Shown: positions 45,043 to 55,110 of the stretch, piece after piece | How positions within the stretch are numbered: position 1 is the stretch's first letter | Layout: every line of letters begins with the position of its first letter | Assembly (NCBI RefSeq): GCF_025263565.1 | Contig: NZ_CP079865.1 | Location: 6,138,001 to 6,202,000, forward strand | DNA: 64,000 bases | DNA from: Mycobacterium sp. SMC-8 | GTDB lineage: Bacteria; Actinomycetota; Actinomycetes; Mycobacteriales; Mycobacteriaceae | Direction of reading: 5' to 3' | Made by a program: the position numbers and the translations under genes | The notes under the pieces: model-generated | The model's input: the letters and a program-made list of their open reading frames with translations, nothing else | Database searches by the model: none | Told to the model about the DNA's origin: nothing

Positions 45043-45456
45043 TCAGTACTGCTCGACGATGGTGACGGGCTCTTCGGCGACGACGCCGTCCACAATGCGG
45101 TAGCTGCGCAACTCGTGGCGGTCGGGGTCGCGGGTGGACACCAGGACGTAGTGGGCGTCGGGTTCGGACGCGTAGGAGATGTCGGTCCGGCTCGGGTAGG
45201 CCTCGGTGGCGGTGTGCGAGTGGTAAATCACCACGGGAACCTCGTCCGCCTGCTCCATGGCGCGCCACACCTTGAGTTGCTCACCGGAGTCGAACCGGTA
45301 GAACGTCGGCGAGCGCTCCGCGTTGACCATCGCGATGAACCGCTCAGGACGATCGGAACCCTCGGGGCCCGCGATGACGCCGCAGGCTTCGTCGGGATGA
45401 TCGGCGCGGGCGTGGCTGACCATGGCCTCGACCAGGTCAGCACGGATCGTCAGCAC
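45043..45456 (-). CDS. mec: CysO-cysteine peptidase Mec (JAMM)
   Basis: 137 residues from a GTG at 45456 (MLTIRADLVEAMVSHARADH). The JAMM zinc motif is YHSHTATEAYPSRTDISYA (HxH...S..D), with the Glu in HPDEACGVIAGPEG. It releases cysteine from the CysO-Cys adduct. Equivalent of Rv1334. Upstream frame extension runs into an 18-bp tandem duplication and was not taken as coding. Confidence 0.93.
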   Translation of the reverse strand: MLTIRADLVEAMVSHARADHPDEACGVIAGPEGSDRPERFIAMVNAERSPTFYRFDSGEQLKVWRAMEQADEVPVVIYHSHTATEAYPSRTDISYASEPDAHYVLVSTRDPDRHELRSYRIVDGVVAEEPVTIVEQY

Positions 45457-45469
45457 GCGGCTCTTCCTT

Positions 45470-45505
45470 TCACTCGAACGCTCCCGGTCACTCGAACGCT
45501 CCCGG
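45470..45505. repeat. Perfect 18-bp tandem duplication at a gene end
   Basis: TCACTCGAACGCTCCCGG occurs at 45470-45487 and again at 45488-45505. The second copy contains the stop and last codons of the P1 peptidase gene (leftward), so the duplication repeats that gene end just downstream. Confidence 0.9.
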
Positions 45506-46510
45506 CAACACATGACGGTAGGTCGGTATTCCGGCGAGCGCGTCGGCGGCCAGCACCCCGACCAACACCGCGCGGGCCAGCACCTCGGCCGCGGCGGCGC
45601 CGACCGCAGTGACCAGCGGGAGCTCCGGGGTCATCGACGCCGGCGTCGTCGGGTCGGGATTCACCTCCACCGCGCCGGTGGCCAGCGCGAACACCGTGTC
45701 ACCGTCCAGCGGGGTGTGGCACGGGTTGATGGTGCGGGCCAGCCCGTCCTGAGCCGCCACCGCAACCCGGCGGCAGGCCGCCTTGCTCAGCGCCGCGTCG
45801 GTCGCGACCACGGCGATGGTGGTGTTGAGCGGACTCAGCTCGCCGTGGCGGTCGGCGTAGGCCGCCAGTTCGTTCTCGGGCGGGGCGACGAGCCCGAAGT
45901 GCTCGACGTGGGCGGCCAGCCAGGGCAGCCCGGTGGCGGGGTCGACGACATCGCCCGCGGAGTTGACCACGACGAGCGCGCCGACGGTCACGCCGGATTC
46001 CAGGGTGACCGACGCCGTACCGACGCCACCCTTGAGGACTCCGGCGCGCGCACCGACGCCGGCGCCCACGGTTCCGATCCCCACCTCGGTGCCCGCCGCG
46101 GCGGCGGCCCGATAGCCGAAGCCCGCGTCGGGTCGGCACCGCCAACCTCCGACCGGGAGGTCGAAGATCACCGCGGACGGCACGATCGGGACCACGCCGC
46201 CGTCGAGAGCCACACCGCGGTTCTGCTCCTCCAGCCAGGTCATCACGCCGTCGGCGGCGGCGAGTCCGAACGCACTCCCTCCGGTCAGCACCACCGCGTC
46301 GACGTGCCGCACCGAGTTGCTCGGATCGAGCAGATCGGTCTCTCGGGTACCCGGCGCCCCACCCCGGCCGTCGACGGCGCCGACCGTGCCCGGCGGGGTG
46401 AGCACCACGGTGGTGCCGGTCGCCCAGCCCGAGCCCAGCTGCGCGTCCTCGTCGATCCGGTGATGGTGCCCCACGCGGATACCCCCGACGTCGGTGATCG
46501 ATCCGCTCAT
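45488..46510 (-). CDS. P1 family N-terminal-nucleophile peptidase
   Basis: 340 residues. SITDVGGIRVGHHHRIDEDA, TRETDLLDPSNSVRHVDAVV, LTGGSAFGLAAADGVMTWLE and the internal SPLNTTIAVVATDAALSK, whose Asn-Thr is the usual autocleavage site, mark the DmpA/P1 group. Equivalent of Rv1333. These enzymes cleave N-terminal residues or D-amino-acid peptides; the natural substrate here is unknown. Directly follows the DUF2017 gene (no gap). Confidence 0.9.
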   Translation of the reverse strand: MSGSITDVGGIRVGHHHRIDEDAQLGSGWATGTTVVLTPPGTVGAVDGRGGAPGTRETDLLDPSNSVRHVDAVVLTGGSAFGLAAADGVMTWLEEQNRGVALDGGVVPIVPSAVIFDLPVGGWRCRPDAGFGYRAAAAAGTEVGIGTVGAGVGARAGVLKGGVGTASVTLESGVTVGALVVVNSAGDVVDPATGLPWLAAHVEHFGLVAPPENELAAYADRHGELSPLNTTIAVVATDAALSKAACRRVAVAAQDGLARTINPCHTPLDGDTVFALATGAVEVNPDPTTPASMTPELPLVTAVGAAAAEVLARAVLVGVLAADALAGIPTYRHVLPGAFE

Positions 46511-47095
46511 CTAGCGGGACCGATCCATCAGGCAGATCACCAGGTACTCCTGCAACACCGTCAGCCACTGGTACACGTCGAGGTGACCGGCCATCGGATG
46601 GTCGGCGGGCAACCGGTCGGGGATGTCGGAACCGACGTCGAGCATGGTTCCGAGCGCCAGCCGCACGTCGTTGACCGCCGACGCCCACGCCTGCGCGTCG
46701 GCCTCGGACAACTCGAGTTTGCCGCCACCGGCGGGAACGGTGTCCAGCAGGCGTTGCGCCGCTTCGCGTTTGGCCTCGATGATGGCGGGCTCGTGCAGGC
46801 TGCGCAGTGCGCTGTTGAGGCTTTCCGCGGCACCCGATCCGGCCGGGTGGTCGGTGGCCGGCCGGTAGAAGTCCGGCAGCAGCCTCTTGAGCGTATCGTC
46901 TTGCGGCGGAACGGAATTGCCGGTCCTGATTCCGGTGATCTCGGCGAGTTCGTCGACCGGGGCGGACGCTTCCCGGGTGTCGAGCATGCCCAGCAGCGAG
47001 GTGACCAGACTACTCAGCAGCTCGGCCTCGTGTGCGGCCAGCGCCGACCGGAACCGCGGGCCGTCGGCGCCCTCGACCCGCTTCCATTTACGCAC
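46511..47095 (-). CDS. DUF2017 family protein
   Basis: 194 residues: MRKWKRVEGADGPRFRSALA, EAELLSSLVTSLLGMLDTRE, KRLLPDFYRPATDH and LDVYQWLTVLQEYLVICLMD. It is all helical and has no catalytic motif that I can name. Its place directly downstream of clpS is conserved in actinobacteria (Rv1332), so a link with the Clp adaptor is possible but unproven. Confidence 0.92.
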   Translation of the reverse strand: MRKWKRVEGADGPRFRSALAAHEAELLSSLVTSLLGMLDTREASAPVDELAEITGIRTGNSVPPQDDTLKRLLPDFYRPATDHPAGSGAAESLNSALRSLHEPAIIEAKREAAQRLLDTVPAGGGKLELSEADAQAWASAVNDVRLALGTMLDVGSDIPDRLPADHPMAGHLDVYQWLTVLQEYLVICLMDRSR

Positions 47096-47102
47096 AGTGT
47101 CT

Positions 47103-47417
47103 TCAGCGGTCCTGTTGCAGTGTCGCCCACAGCCCGGCGGCGTGGAGCCTGGTCACATCGGCTTCCATGGATTCCCGGCTGCCTGCCGACACCACGGCCC
47201 TGCCCTCGTTGTGCACCTGCAGCATCAACTTGGTGGCGTGCGGCTCGCTGTAGCCGAAGAGTTTCTGGAAGACGTAGGTCACGTAGGTCATCAGGTTCAC
47301 CGGGTCGTCCCAGACGATGGTCACCCACGGCACGTCGGCGGCCGCGTCCGTCTCCCGGTCCACGCGTGCGTCACGGTCTTCGCGGGTACCCGGTCGTGCC
47401 TTCGCCGGAGTCACCAT
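47103..47417 (-). CDS. clpS: ATP-dependent Clp protease adaptor ClpS
   Basis: 104 residues from ATG 47417. [40 protein letters not shown] and [20 protein letters not shown] match ClpS, which hands N-degron substrates to ClpC1P. The N-terminal 30 residues are charged and flexible. Equivalent of Rv1331. Divergent from pncB with 52 bases between the starts. Confidence 0.95.
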   Translation of the reverse strand: MVTPAKARPGTREDRDARVDRETDAAADVPWVTIVWDDPVNLMTYVTYVFQKLFGYSEPHATKLMLQVHNEGRAVVSAGSRESMEADVTRLHAAGLWATLQQDR

Positions 47418-47455
47418 GGGGCCAGGATACCGGGGCTCCGGACCGGCCTCGAACC

Positions 47456-47461
47456 GATACG
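47456..47461 (+). promoter_or_regulatory. -10 box for leaderless pncB mRNA
   Basis: GATACG lies eight bases before GTG 47470, with no ribosome-binding site between, in the 52-bp divergent gap with clpS. A leaderless start is likely. Confidence 0.4.
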
Positions 47462-47469
47462 GTGAGCCG

Positions 47470-48816
47470 GTGACCTTCTCGCCCACGGACCTGTCGCACA
47501 CGTCTACGGCGCTGCTCACGGACAAATACGAACTGACGATGCTCGCGGCCGCGTTGCGGGACGGGACGGCGGGCAGGCACAGCACCTTCGAGGTGTTCGC
47601 CCGCCGCCTTCCCGGCGGGCGACGCTACGGCGTCAACGCCGGTACGGCGCGGTTCGTGGATGCGTTGCAGGCGTTCAGGTTCGACACAGCGGCGTTGAGT
47701 CTCCTGCAGGACGTCGTCGACGACACCACCCTGGACTATCTCGCCGGTTACCGCTTCACCGGCGACGTGGACGGCTACCCGGAGGGTGAACTGTACTTCC
47801 CCGGCTCACCGGTGCTGTCGGTGCACGGCACCTTCGGCGAATGCGTGCTGCTCGAGACGCTCGCCTTGTCGATCTTCAACTACGACAGCGCGGTGGCGTC
47901 CGCGGCGGCGCGGATGGTCAGCGCCGCGGCGGGTCGGCCGCTGATCGAGATGGGCTCGCGACGCACCCACGAACAGGGCGCCGTCGCCGCCGCGCGCGCG
48001 GCCTACCTGGCGGGGTTCGCCGGGTCGTCGAACCTGGAGGCCCAGCGGCGCCACAGCGTGCCGGCGCTGGGCACCAGCGCGCACGCCTTCACCCTGCTGC
48101 ACACCACCAGGGACGGGACCCCGGCGGACTGGGAGAAGGCCGCGTTCCGCGCGCAGATCGAGGCGCTGGGCGCGGGTACCACCCTGCTCGTCGACACCTA
48201 CGACATCACCGCAGGTGTGGCGCACGCGATCGAGGTCGCGGGCACCCGTCTGGGCGCGGTGCGCATCGACTCCGGCGACCTCGGCGTGCTGGCCCGTCAG
48301 GTCCGCGATCAGCTGGACGGCCTCGGAGCGGCCGAGACGCGCATCGTGGTGTCGGGTGATCTCGACGAATTCGCGATCGCCGCGCTGCGCGCCGAACCGG
48401 TGGACGTCTACGGCGTGGGAACCTCGGTGGTCACCGGGTCGGGCGCCCCGACTGCCGGCATGGTCTACAAGCTTGTCGAAGTCGACGGGATCCCGGTCGA
48501 GAAGCGCAGCAGCCACAAGGAGTCCCACGGCGGGCGCAAGCGGGCGTGCCGGCTCGTCAAGAGGTCGGGCACCATCGTCGAAGAGGTGGTCTATCCCGCC
48601 GGCGGTGCCCCTCCGGACCCGGAAGACCTGCACATCCGCGAGCTGACAGTGCCGCTGGTGCGCCACGGCGAGCCGGTCGCCGACCTGGGGCTGGACGCCG
48701 CCCGCGCCCGCGTCGCCGACGGCCTGCTCAGCCTGCCGTGGGACGGTCTGAGCCTGTCGAGCGGCGATCCCGCGATCCCGACCCGGATGGTCGCTCCCCC
48801 GCCCGGACGGAAGTAG
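47470..48816 (+). CDS. pncB: Nicotinate phosphoribosyltransferase
   Basis: 448 residues from GTG 47470. [20 protein letters not shown] and [20 protein letters not shown] start the enzyme. [20 protein letters not shown] holds the autophosphorylated His region, and [20 protein letters not shown] and [20 protein letters not shown] follow. It makes nicotinate mononucleotide from nicotinate and PRPP in NAD salvage. Length equals my memory of M. tuberculosis PncB1 (Rv1330c). It is followed after six bases by dinG. Confidence 0.95.
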   Translation: MTFSPTDLSHTSTALLTDKYELTMLAAALRDGTAGRHSTFEVFARRLPGGRRYGVNAGTARFVDALQAFRFDTAALSLLQDVVDDTTLDYLAGYRFTGDVDGYPEGELYFPGSPVLSVHGTFGECVLLETLALSIFNYDSAVASAAARMVSAAAGRPLIEMGSRRTHEQGAVAAARAAYLAGFAGSSNLEAQRRHSVPALGTSAHAFTLLHTTRDGTPADWEKAAFRAQIEALGAGTTLLVDTYDITAGVAHAIEVAGTRLGAVRIDSGDLGVLARQVRDQLDGLGAAETRIVVSGDLDEFAIAALRAEPVDVYGVGTSVVTGSGAPTAGMVYKLVEVDGIPVEKRSSHKESHGGRKRACRLVKRSGTIVEEVVYPAGGAPPDPEDLHIRELTVPLVRHGEPVADLGLDAARARVADGLLSLPWDGLSLSSGDPAIPTRMVAPPPGRK

Positions 48817-48822
48817 ACCCCG

Positions 48823-50823
48823 GTGGAGGTCACCGGTCTGCTGGCCACGGCCGTCGCCGCGCTGGGCGGCGCCACCCGCGACGGCCAGATCGCGATGGCC
48901 GAAGCGGTCGCGCGTGCGTTCGACACCGGGGAGCATCTCGCCGTCCAGGCCGGCACCGGCACGGGTAAGTCGCTGGCGTATCTGGTGCCTTCCGTCGCGC
49001 ACGCGGTGGCGGAGAACCGCCCTGTGGTGGTCTCGACGGCCACGATCGCGCTGCAGCGCCAGCTGGTCGACCGCGACCTCCCCCGGCTCGTCGACTCGCT
49101 GGCCGCGGCGCTGCCCCGCCGGCCGACCTTCGCGCTGTTAAAAGGTCGCGGAAACTACCTGTGCCTGAACAAGATTCACAACGGATCCACGGGCAGCGAA
49201 CCGGACGACATCCCGCAGGAGGAACTGTTCTCCCCGGTGGCGAGCAGCGCGCTGGGCCGCGACGTGAAACGGCTCACCGAGTGGTCGGAGACGACGGACA
49301 CCGGGGACCGTGACGAACTCAAACCCGGTGTTGCGGACCGGTCCTGGTCGCACGTCAGCGTGTCGGCACGCGAATGCATCGGGGTGTCGCGGTGCCCGTT
49401 CGGCACAGACTGTTTCGCCGAACGGGCGCGCGGCCGGGCCGGTGAGGCCGACGTCGTGGTGACCAACCACGCGCTGCTGGCCATCGACGCCATCGGTGAT
49501 GCCAACGTGCTGCCCGAACACGAGTTGCTCGTCATCGACGAGGCGCACGAACTGGTCGACCGCGTCACCGGGGTCGCCACCGCCGAACTGTCGGCCACGC
49601 TGCTGGGAATCGCGCACCGGCGGGCCGCGCGGGTGGTGACGCCCGAACTCGCCGAACGGCTGGAGGCCGCGTCGACGACGTTCTCGTCGGCGGTTTTCGA
49701 GGCCCGTCCCGGCCGGATCGACGTTCTCGACGAGGAGTTGGGAAGCTACCTGGCCGCTCTGCGCGACGCCGCGCACGCGGCACGCACCGCGGTCGACACC
49801 GCGCCCAACGATCCGAAGACGGCGTCGGCGCGCGCCGAGGCGGCCACCGCGCTGTCGGATGTCAGCGACACCGCCGCCCGGATCCTCGACTCGTTCGTGC
49901 CGGCCATTTCCGACCGCACCGACGTGGTGTGGCTCGACCACATCGACGACGCCAGGTCCGGCAGCCGCGCGGTGCTGCGGGTTGCGCCGCTCTCGGTGGC
50001 CGGGCTGTTGCGAAGCAGGCTGTTCGGGCATTCGACAGCGGTGTTGACCTCCGCGACGCTGACCATCGGGGGCAGTTTCGATGCGATGGCCGCCGCATGG
50101 GGTCTGTCCGGCGGCGCCGACCGCGAGCCCGGTCAGCAGAGCAGCGCCGTGCGCTGGCGCGGTCTGGACGTCGGGTCGCCGTTCGACCATGCGAAGTCGG
50201 GCATCCTCTACGTCGCCGCGCACCTGCCGCCGCCCGGCCGTGACGGCGCCGGATCCGCGGAACAACTCGACGAGATCTGCGCGCTGATCGAGGCCGCCGA
50301 CGGCCGCACGTTGGGGTTGTTCTCGTCGATGCGCGCCGCCAAGTCGGCGGCGGAGGTGATGCGCGAGCGACTCGACACCCCCGTGCTGTGCCAGGGCGAT
50401 GACAACACGTCGGCACTGGTCCAGCGTTTCGCCGACGACGAGCAGACCTCACTGTTCGGCACGCTGTCGCTCTGGCAGGGCGTCGACGTGCCGGGGCCCT
50501 CGTTGTCGCTGGTGCTCATCGACCGCATCCCGTTTCCCCGCCCAGACGATCCGCTGCTCACCGCGAGGCAGCGCAGGGTGGCCGCGCGCGGCGGCAACGG
50601 TTTCATGGCGGTCGCGGCCAGCCATGCGGCGCTGCTGCTCGCCCAGGGCGCCGGAAGATTGCTGCGCGGCATGGACGACCGCGGCGTGGTGGCCGTGCTG
50701 GATTCCCGGATGGCCACCGCCCGCTACAGCGGATTCCTGCGCGCATCGCTGCCGCCGTTCTGGGCGACGACCGACGGCGCAGCGGTGCGGGCGGCGCTGC
50801 AGCGTCTTCGCGGCCCGCGCTGA
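48823..50823 (+). CDS. dinG: Fe-S cluster ATP-dependent DNA helicase (DinG/YoaA family)
   Basis: 666 residues from a GTG. QAGTGTGKSLAYLVPSVAHA is Walker A, LLVIDEAHELVDRVTG the DEAH box, and CLN..., ECIGVSRCPFGTDCFAER the four cluster cysteines. VLTSATLTIGGSFDAM, LFGTLSLWQGVDVPGPSLSL and QGAGRLLRGMDDRGVVAVLD are the C-terminal motifs. XPD-like 5'-3' helicases of this type unwind G-quadruplexes and forked or RNA-paired DNA. Equivalent of Rv1329c. Shares a transcript with pncB. Confidence 0.94.
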   Translation: MEVTGLLATAVAALGGATRDGQIAMAEAVARAFDTGEHLAVQAGTGTGKSLAYLVPSVAHAVAENRPVVVSTATIALQRQLVDRDLPRLVDSLAAALPRRPTFALLKGRGNYLCLNKIHNGSTGSEPDDIPQEELFSPVASSALGRDVKRLTEWSETTDTGDRDELKPGVADRSWSHVSVSARECIGVSRCPFGTDCFAERARGRAGEADVVVTNHALLAIDAIGDANVLPEHELLVIDEAHELVDRVTGVATAELSATLLGIAHRRAARVVTPELAERLEAASTTFSSAVFEARPGRIDVLDEELGSYLAALRDAAHAARTAVDTAPNDPKTASARAEAATALSDVSDTAARILDSFVPAISDRTDVVWLDHIDDARSGSRAVLRVAPLSVAGLLRSRLFGHSTAVLTSATLTIGGSFDAMAAAWGLSGGADREPGQQSSAVRWRGLDVGSPFDHAKSGILYVAAHLPPPGRDGAGSAEQLDEICALIEAADGRTLGLFSSMRAAKSAAEVMRERLDTPVLCQGDDNTSALVQRFADDEQTSLFGTLSLWQGVDVPGPSLSLVLIDRIPFPRPDDPLLTARQRRVAARGGNGFMAVAASHAALLLAQGAGRLLRGMDDRGVVAVLDSRMATARYSGFLRASLPPFWATTDGAAVRAALQRLRGPR

Positions 50824-50925
50824 CCTCCGCGATACCCGCAGTCGGCGGCGCGAATTCACTATCCTGTCGACAACGTTCGGCCGCCGGAGTCACGCCGCTG
50901 CGGCCACGAGGGAAAGGCGGCGTCC

Positions 50926-52383
50926 ATGAGCCCGTCGAGAAGGCCGCGCGCACTGTTCGGCATCGCGGTCACCGGCTGCGCGGTCCTGGCCGCCGTCGCC
51001 TGCTCCACCACGCTGGCGGGCAGCCCGGTGTCCGTGTTCGACGACCCGTTCCGGGTGGCGGGGATGCCGGCCACCGACGGCCCGACCGGGTTGCGCCCCG
51101 GCGCCGAAGGCCCCGCACGCGATGTCCGCGACACTGACGGTGGCGCGATGGATGAGCTCGCCGCGAACGCGATCAGCGACATCGAAGACTACTGGGCGAG
51201 GGCCTACGAGGAGACCTTCGACGAGAGGTTCCGCCCGGTCGCCGAACTGATCTCGTGGGACGCCAACGGGTTTGACGGCGAGTTCTGCGGCGAGGACACC
51301 TACGGTCTGGTCAACGCCGGCTACTGCTACGCCGACCGGACCATCGGTTGGGACCGTGGCGAGTTGCTGCCCGGACTGCAGCGCGCACACGGGGACATCG
51401 GCGTGCTGATGGTTCTCGCGCACGAGTACGGGCACGCCGTCTCGCGGTTGGCCGGCCTGACGAAGAAGGACACGCCGACGCTGGTCGCCGAGCAACAGGC
51501 CGACTGCTTCTCCGGCGCCTATATGCGCTGGGTCGCCGAGGACTCCTCACCGCGGTTCACGCTGAGCACCGGCGAGGGCCTCAACAACGTACTCGCCGGC
51601 GTCATCTCCGTCCGCGATCCGCTGCTGACCGAGGGCGATCCCGATGCCGGTGTCGACGAGCACGGTTCGGCATTCGAGCGGTTGTCGGCGTTCCAGTTCG
51701 GCTTCACCGACGGCCCGTCGGCGTGCGCGGGCATCGATCTGGCCGAGATCGACCAGCGGCGCGGAGACCTGCCGGTGCTGCTGCCCGAGGACCAGACGGG
51801 CGAGTTGCCGGTCACCGAGGATTCTGCCCGCTCGATCGTCGATGCGATGGGAATCCTGTTCTCGCCCAAGAACCCTCCCACGCTGAGCTTCGACGCCGAG
51901 GCCGCGCGCAGCTGTCCGGACGCCCGGCCGAGCCCGCCCGCGTCCTTCTGCCCGGCGACCAACACGATCGTCGTCGATCTGCCCGCGCTCGAGGAGATGG
52001 GCGCACAGGCCGATCCCCGGGACGGCGGAAGCCTGGCCACCGGCGACAACATGGCCTACTCGGTGCTGGTGTCGCGGTACATGCTGGCGATCCAGCATGA
52101 ACACGCTGGGGTGGCACTGGACAGCGCCGAGGCCGCGCTGCGGACCGCGTGTCTGACCGGGGTCGCGACGGTGAAGATGACCGAAGAAGTGACCACCCCC
52201 GACGGTGACACGGTCGCGCTCACCGCCGGCGACGTCGACGAGGCGGTCTCCGGCATTCTCACCAACGGGTTGGTCGCCAGCGATGTCAACGGGGAATCCG
52301 TGCCCTCGGGGTTCTCCCGCATCGACGCCTTCCGGCTGGGGGTCCTCAGCGACGCGGAGCGCTGCTTCAAACGCTTTCCGTGA
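50926..52383 (+). CDS. Zinc-metallopeptidase-like lipoprotein
   Basis: 485 residues. The signal FGIAVTGCAVLAAVACSTTL contains the lipobox AAVAC, so Cys26 should be lipidated and the protein held on the outer face of the membrane. VLAHEYGHAVSRLAGL gives HExxH, and VAEQQADCFSGAYMRW the third ligand region of the YpfJ/neutral zinc metallopeptidase family. The C-terminal 200 residues form a cysteine-bearing second domain (ARSCPDARPSPPASFCPA). It has its own start 102 bases after dinG; convergent with glgP. M. tuberculosis, as I recall, has none at this place. Confidence 0.88.
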   Translation: MSPSRRPRALFGIAVTGCAVLAAVACSTTLAGSPVSVFDDPFRVAGMPATDGPTGLRPGAEGPARDVRDTDGGAMDELAANAISDIEDYWARAYEETFDERFRPVAELISWDANGFDGEFCGEDTYGLVNAGYCYADRTIGWDRGELLPGLQRAHGDIGVLMVLAHEYGHAVSRLAGLTKKDTPTLVAEQQADCFSGAYMRWVAEDSSPRFTLSTGEGLNNVLAGVISVRDPLLTEGDPDAGVDEHGSAFERLSAFQFGFTDGPSACAGIDLAEIDQRRGDLPVLLPEDQTGELPVTEDSARSIVDAMGILFSPKNPPTLSFDAEAARSCPDARPSPPASFCPATNTIVVDLPALEEMGAQADPRDGGSLATGDNMAYSVLVSRYMLAIQHEHAGVALDSAEAALRTACLTGVATVKMTEEVTTPDGDTVALTAGDVDEAVSGILTNGLVASDVNGESVPSGFSRIDAFRLGVLSDAERCFKRFP

Positions 52384-52402
52384 GCCGGGGTCTGCGGCGG
52401 CG

Positions 52403-55027
52403 TCACGCCAAGGTGATCAGCCCTAGTTCGTTGTCGCCGGCCAGCAGCCGGTGATGGGGCAGCACCCGGACCGTGTACCCGACCGATCCGGCGATCGGCA
52501 GCGGTGTCGTCGCGGTGAAGATCTCGTCGCCGCTCTCGGCCGTGCCCGCGTGGTCCATCGGCACGATGGCCGGGTCGAGGAGCGAATCGCCGGCGTCGAC
52601 GCGGCCCAGCACCGCCTGCACCGCCACCTCGTCGGGACGCAGGCGGCCGAGCGACACCGTCGCGGTCAGCGTCAGTTCCGAGCCCAGTAGCGGGGTGTCA
52701 GGCAGCCCGTAGCTGTCGACGTCGGTGATCTTGACGTGCGGCCAGGCCTGTCTGACCCGCCTGCGGTAGTCGGCGAGTTCGCGTGCCGCGCCGAAGGGCT
52801 GGCCGAACTCCGGTGCGCTGCCGGGCTCGATCACCTGTCGCAGCGCATGGGCCGCAGGCAGATAGTACTTCTCGGTGTAGTCGCGAACCATGCGGGAGGC
52901 CAACACCTTCGGCCCCAGCGTCTGCAACGTGTGGCGAACCATTTCGACCCACCGGGTCGGGACGCCGTTCTCGTCGCGGTCGTAGAACTTCGGTGCGACC
53001 GCACGCTCGAGCAGGTCATACAATGCCGCGGCCTCAAGGTCGTCGCGCCTGCCCTCGTCGGCCAGTCCGTCGGCAGTCGGTATCTCCCAACCGTTCTCAC
53101 CGTCATACCACTCGTCCCACCACCCGTCGCGGATGGACAGGTTCAGGCCACCGTTGAGCGCACTCTTCATCCCCGAGGTGCCGCACGCCTCCAGCGGGCG
53201 CAGCGGGTTGTTCAGCCACACATCGCAACCGTGGTAGAGCTTGCGCGCCATCGAGATGTCGTAGTCGGGCAGGAAGGCGATGCGGTGGCGCAGGTCTTCC
53301 CGGTCGGCGAACCTCACGATCTGCTGGATCAGCGCCTTGCCGCCCTCGTCGGCGGGGTGCGATTTCCCGGCCACGATCAGCTGCATGGGGCGCTTGTCGT
53401 CGAGCAGCAATCTGGCCAGCCGTTCGGGATCGCGCAGCATCAGCGTCAGCCGCTTGTAGGTCGGCACCCGGCGAGCGAACCCGATGGTGAGTACGCCTGG
53501 ATCGAAAGCGGTTGCCACCCAGCCGAGCTCGGCGTCAGAGGCACCACGCTCCAGCCAGGAGCGGCGCAGCCGGGCGCGGACGTCCTCGATCAGCTCGGCG
53601 CGCAGCTGCGAGCGGATCCACCACAGATGTCCCGAATCGACCTGCTGCAACCTCGACCAGGACTCGGTCTCTCGCAGCGAGGTCAGGTCCTCGCTGCCGA
53701 GCAGCTCGCGTCCCAGCTCCATCCACTGCGGCGCCGCCCAGGTGGGCGCGTGCACGCCGTTGGTGATCGACCCGATCGGAACCTCGCCCGGGTCGAAACC
53801 CTGCCACAGATCGTTGAACATCACCCGGCTCACCCGCCCGTGCAGCAGGGACACCCCGTTGGCGCGCTGGGCCAGGCGAAGGCCCATGTGCGCCATGTTG
53901 AATTTCGTCGGGTCATCCTCGGCGCCGAAGGCGAGGATGCGTTCCAGCGGCACCCCGGGCAACAGCGGGGAGCCGCCCACCGCGGGCGCGCCGAGCTCAG
54001 GCCCGAAATACCGTTCCACCATCTCGACCGGGAACCGGTCGATGCCCGCGGCGACCGGGGTGTGGGTGGTGAACACGGTGGACGCCCGGACCACCGACAG
54101 CGCGGTGTCGAAGTCCAGACCGGCCTCGATCAGCTCACGGATGCGTTCGGCGCCCAGGAACCCGGCGTGGCCTTCGTTCATGTGGAAGACCTCCGGGGCG
54201 GCCAGGCCTTCCAGTTCGGTGAACGCGCGGATGGCGCGCACACCGCCGATACCGGCCAGGATCTCCTGCCGGATTCGGTGCTCCTGGTCACCGCCGTACA
54301 GCCGGTCGGTGACAGAGCGCAGCTCGTGCTCGTTCTCCGGGATGTCAGAGTCCAACAGCAGCAACGGAATTCGACCGACCTGCGCAATCCAGATCCGTGC
54401 CGAAAGCTGCGCACCGTCGGGCAGCGCCAGCTCGACGAGGACCGCGGCGCCCCGCGCATCGGTCAACAGCCGCAGCGGCAGACCCTGCGGATCCAGCGCC
54501 GGATAGGCCTCGTGCTGCCAACCGTCGGCGGTCAGCGACTGGCGGAAGTACCCGCAGCGGTAGTACAGGCCCACGGCGATCAGCGGCAGTCCGAGGTCTG
54601 AGGCCGACTTCAGGTGATCGCCGGCCAGGATTCCGAGGCCACCCGAATAGTTCGGCAGCACCTCGGCCACGCCGAACTCCATCGAGAAGTACGCGATGCC
54701 CCGCGGCGGTTCCGCATCCTGTTGGTCGCCGAGCTGCTGGTACCACAGCGGCCTGCTCAGGTAGTCGTCGAGGTCGGCGGCCAGCGCATCGAGGCGCCGG
54801 ACGAAGGATTCGTCGGCGGCCAGCTCCTCCAACCGGGCGGGACCGACCTGACCGAGCAGCGCCACCGGGTCTCCACCGACCTGTTCCCACAGCCTCGGGT
54901 CGATCGCCTCGAACAGATCCTGGGTCGGTTTGTCCCAGGACCAGCGCAGATTGACAGAGAGCCGCTCGAGCGCGGACAACTGTTCGGGAAGGTGGGCACG
55001 GACGGTGAATCTGCGGAGAGCTTTCAC
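52403..55027 (-). CDS. glgP: Alpha-glucan (glycogen/maltodextrin) phosphorylase
   Basis: 874 residues from a GTG. RGIAYFSMEFGVAEVLPNYS, HMNEGHAGFLGAERIRELIE, FTTHTPVAAGIDRFPVEMVE and EACGTSGMKSALNGGLNLSI identify the bacterial alpha-glucan phosphorylase branch (GlgP, Rv1328). The PLP lysine lies in the GMKS..NGGL neighbourhood as in the family. It releases glucose-1-phosphate from the non-reducing ends of glucan. It is divergent from glgE, so synthesis and breakdown of the polymer are encoded back to back. Confidence 0.94.
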   Translation of the reverse strand: MKALRRFTVRAHLPEQLSALERLSVNLRWSWDKPTQDLFEAIDPRLWEQVGGDPVALLGQVGPARLEELAADESFVRRLDALAADLDDYLSRPLWYQQLGDQQDAEPPRGIAYFSMEFGVAEVLPNYSGGLGILAGDHLKSASDLGLPLIAVGLYYRCGYFRQSLTADGWQHEAYPALDPQGLPLRLLTDARGAAVLVELALPDGAQLSARIWIAQVGRIPLLLLDSDIPENEHELRSVTDRLYGGDQEHRIRQEILAGIGGVRAIRAFTELEGLAAPEVFHMNEGHAGFLGAERIRELIEAGLDFDTALSVVRASTVFTTHTPVAAGIDRFPVEMVERYFGPELGAPAVGGSPLLPGVPLERILAFGAEDDPTKFNMAHMGLRLAQRANGVSLLHGRVSRVMFNDLWQGFDPGEVPIGSITNGVHAPTWAAPQWMELGRELLGSEDLTSLRETESWSRLQQVDSGHLWWIRSQLRAELIEDVRARLRRSWLERGASDAELGWVATAFDPGVLTIGFARRVPTYKRLTLMLRDPERLARLLLDDKRPMQLIVAGKSHPADEGGKALIQQIVRFADREDLRHRIAFLPDYDISMARKLYHGCDVWLNNPLRPLEACGTSGMKSALNGGLNLSIRDGWWDEWYDGENGWEIPTADGLADEGRRDDLEAAALYDLLERAVAPKFYDRDENGVPTRWVEMVRHTLQTLGPKVLASRMVRDYTEKYYLPAAHALRQVIEPGSAPEFGQPFGAARELADYRRRVRQAWPHVKITDVDSYGLPDTPLLGSELTLTATVSLGRLRPDEVAVQAVLGRVDAGDSLLDPAIVPMDHAGTAESGDEIFTATTPLPIAGSVGYTVRVLPHHRLLAGDNELGLITLA

Positions 55028-55110
55028 GCGTGGTCACCTTACTGCCGCGCGGCGTCCTCCGGTGGGATGATCATCCGCCCCGGCCGGCGGACCCGATGAC
55101 CGACGAAAGG

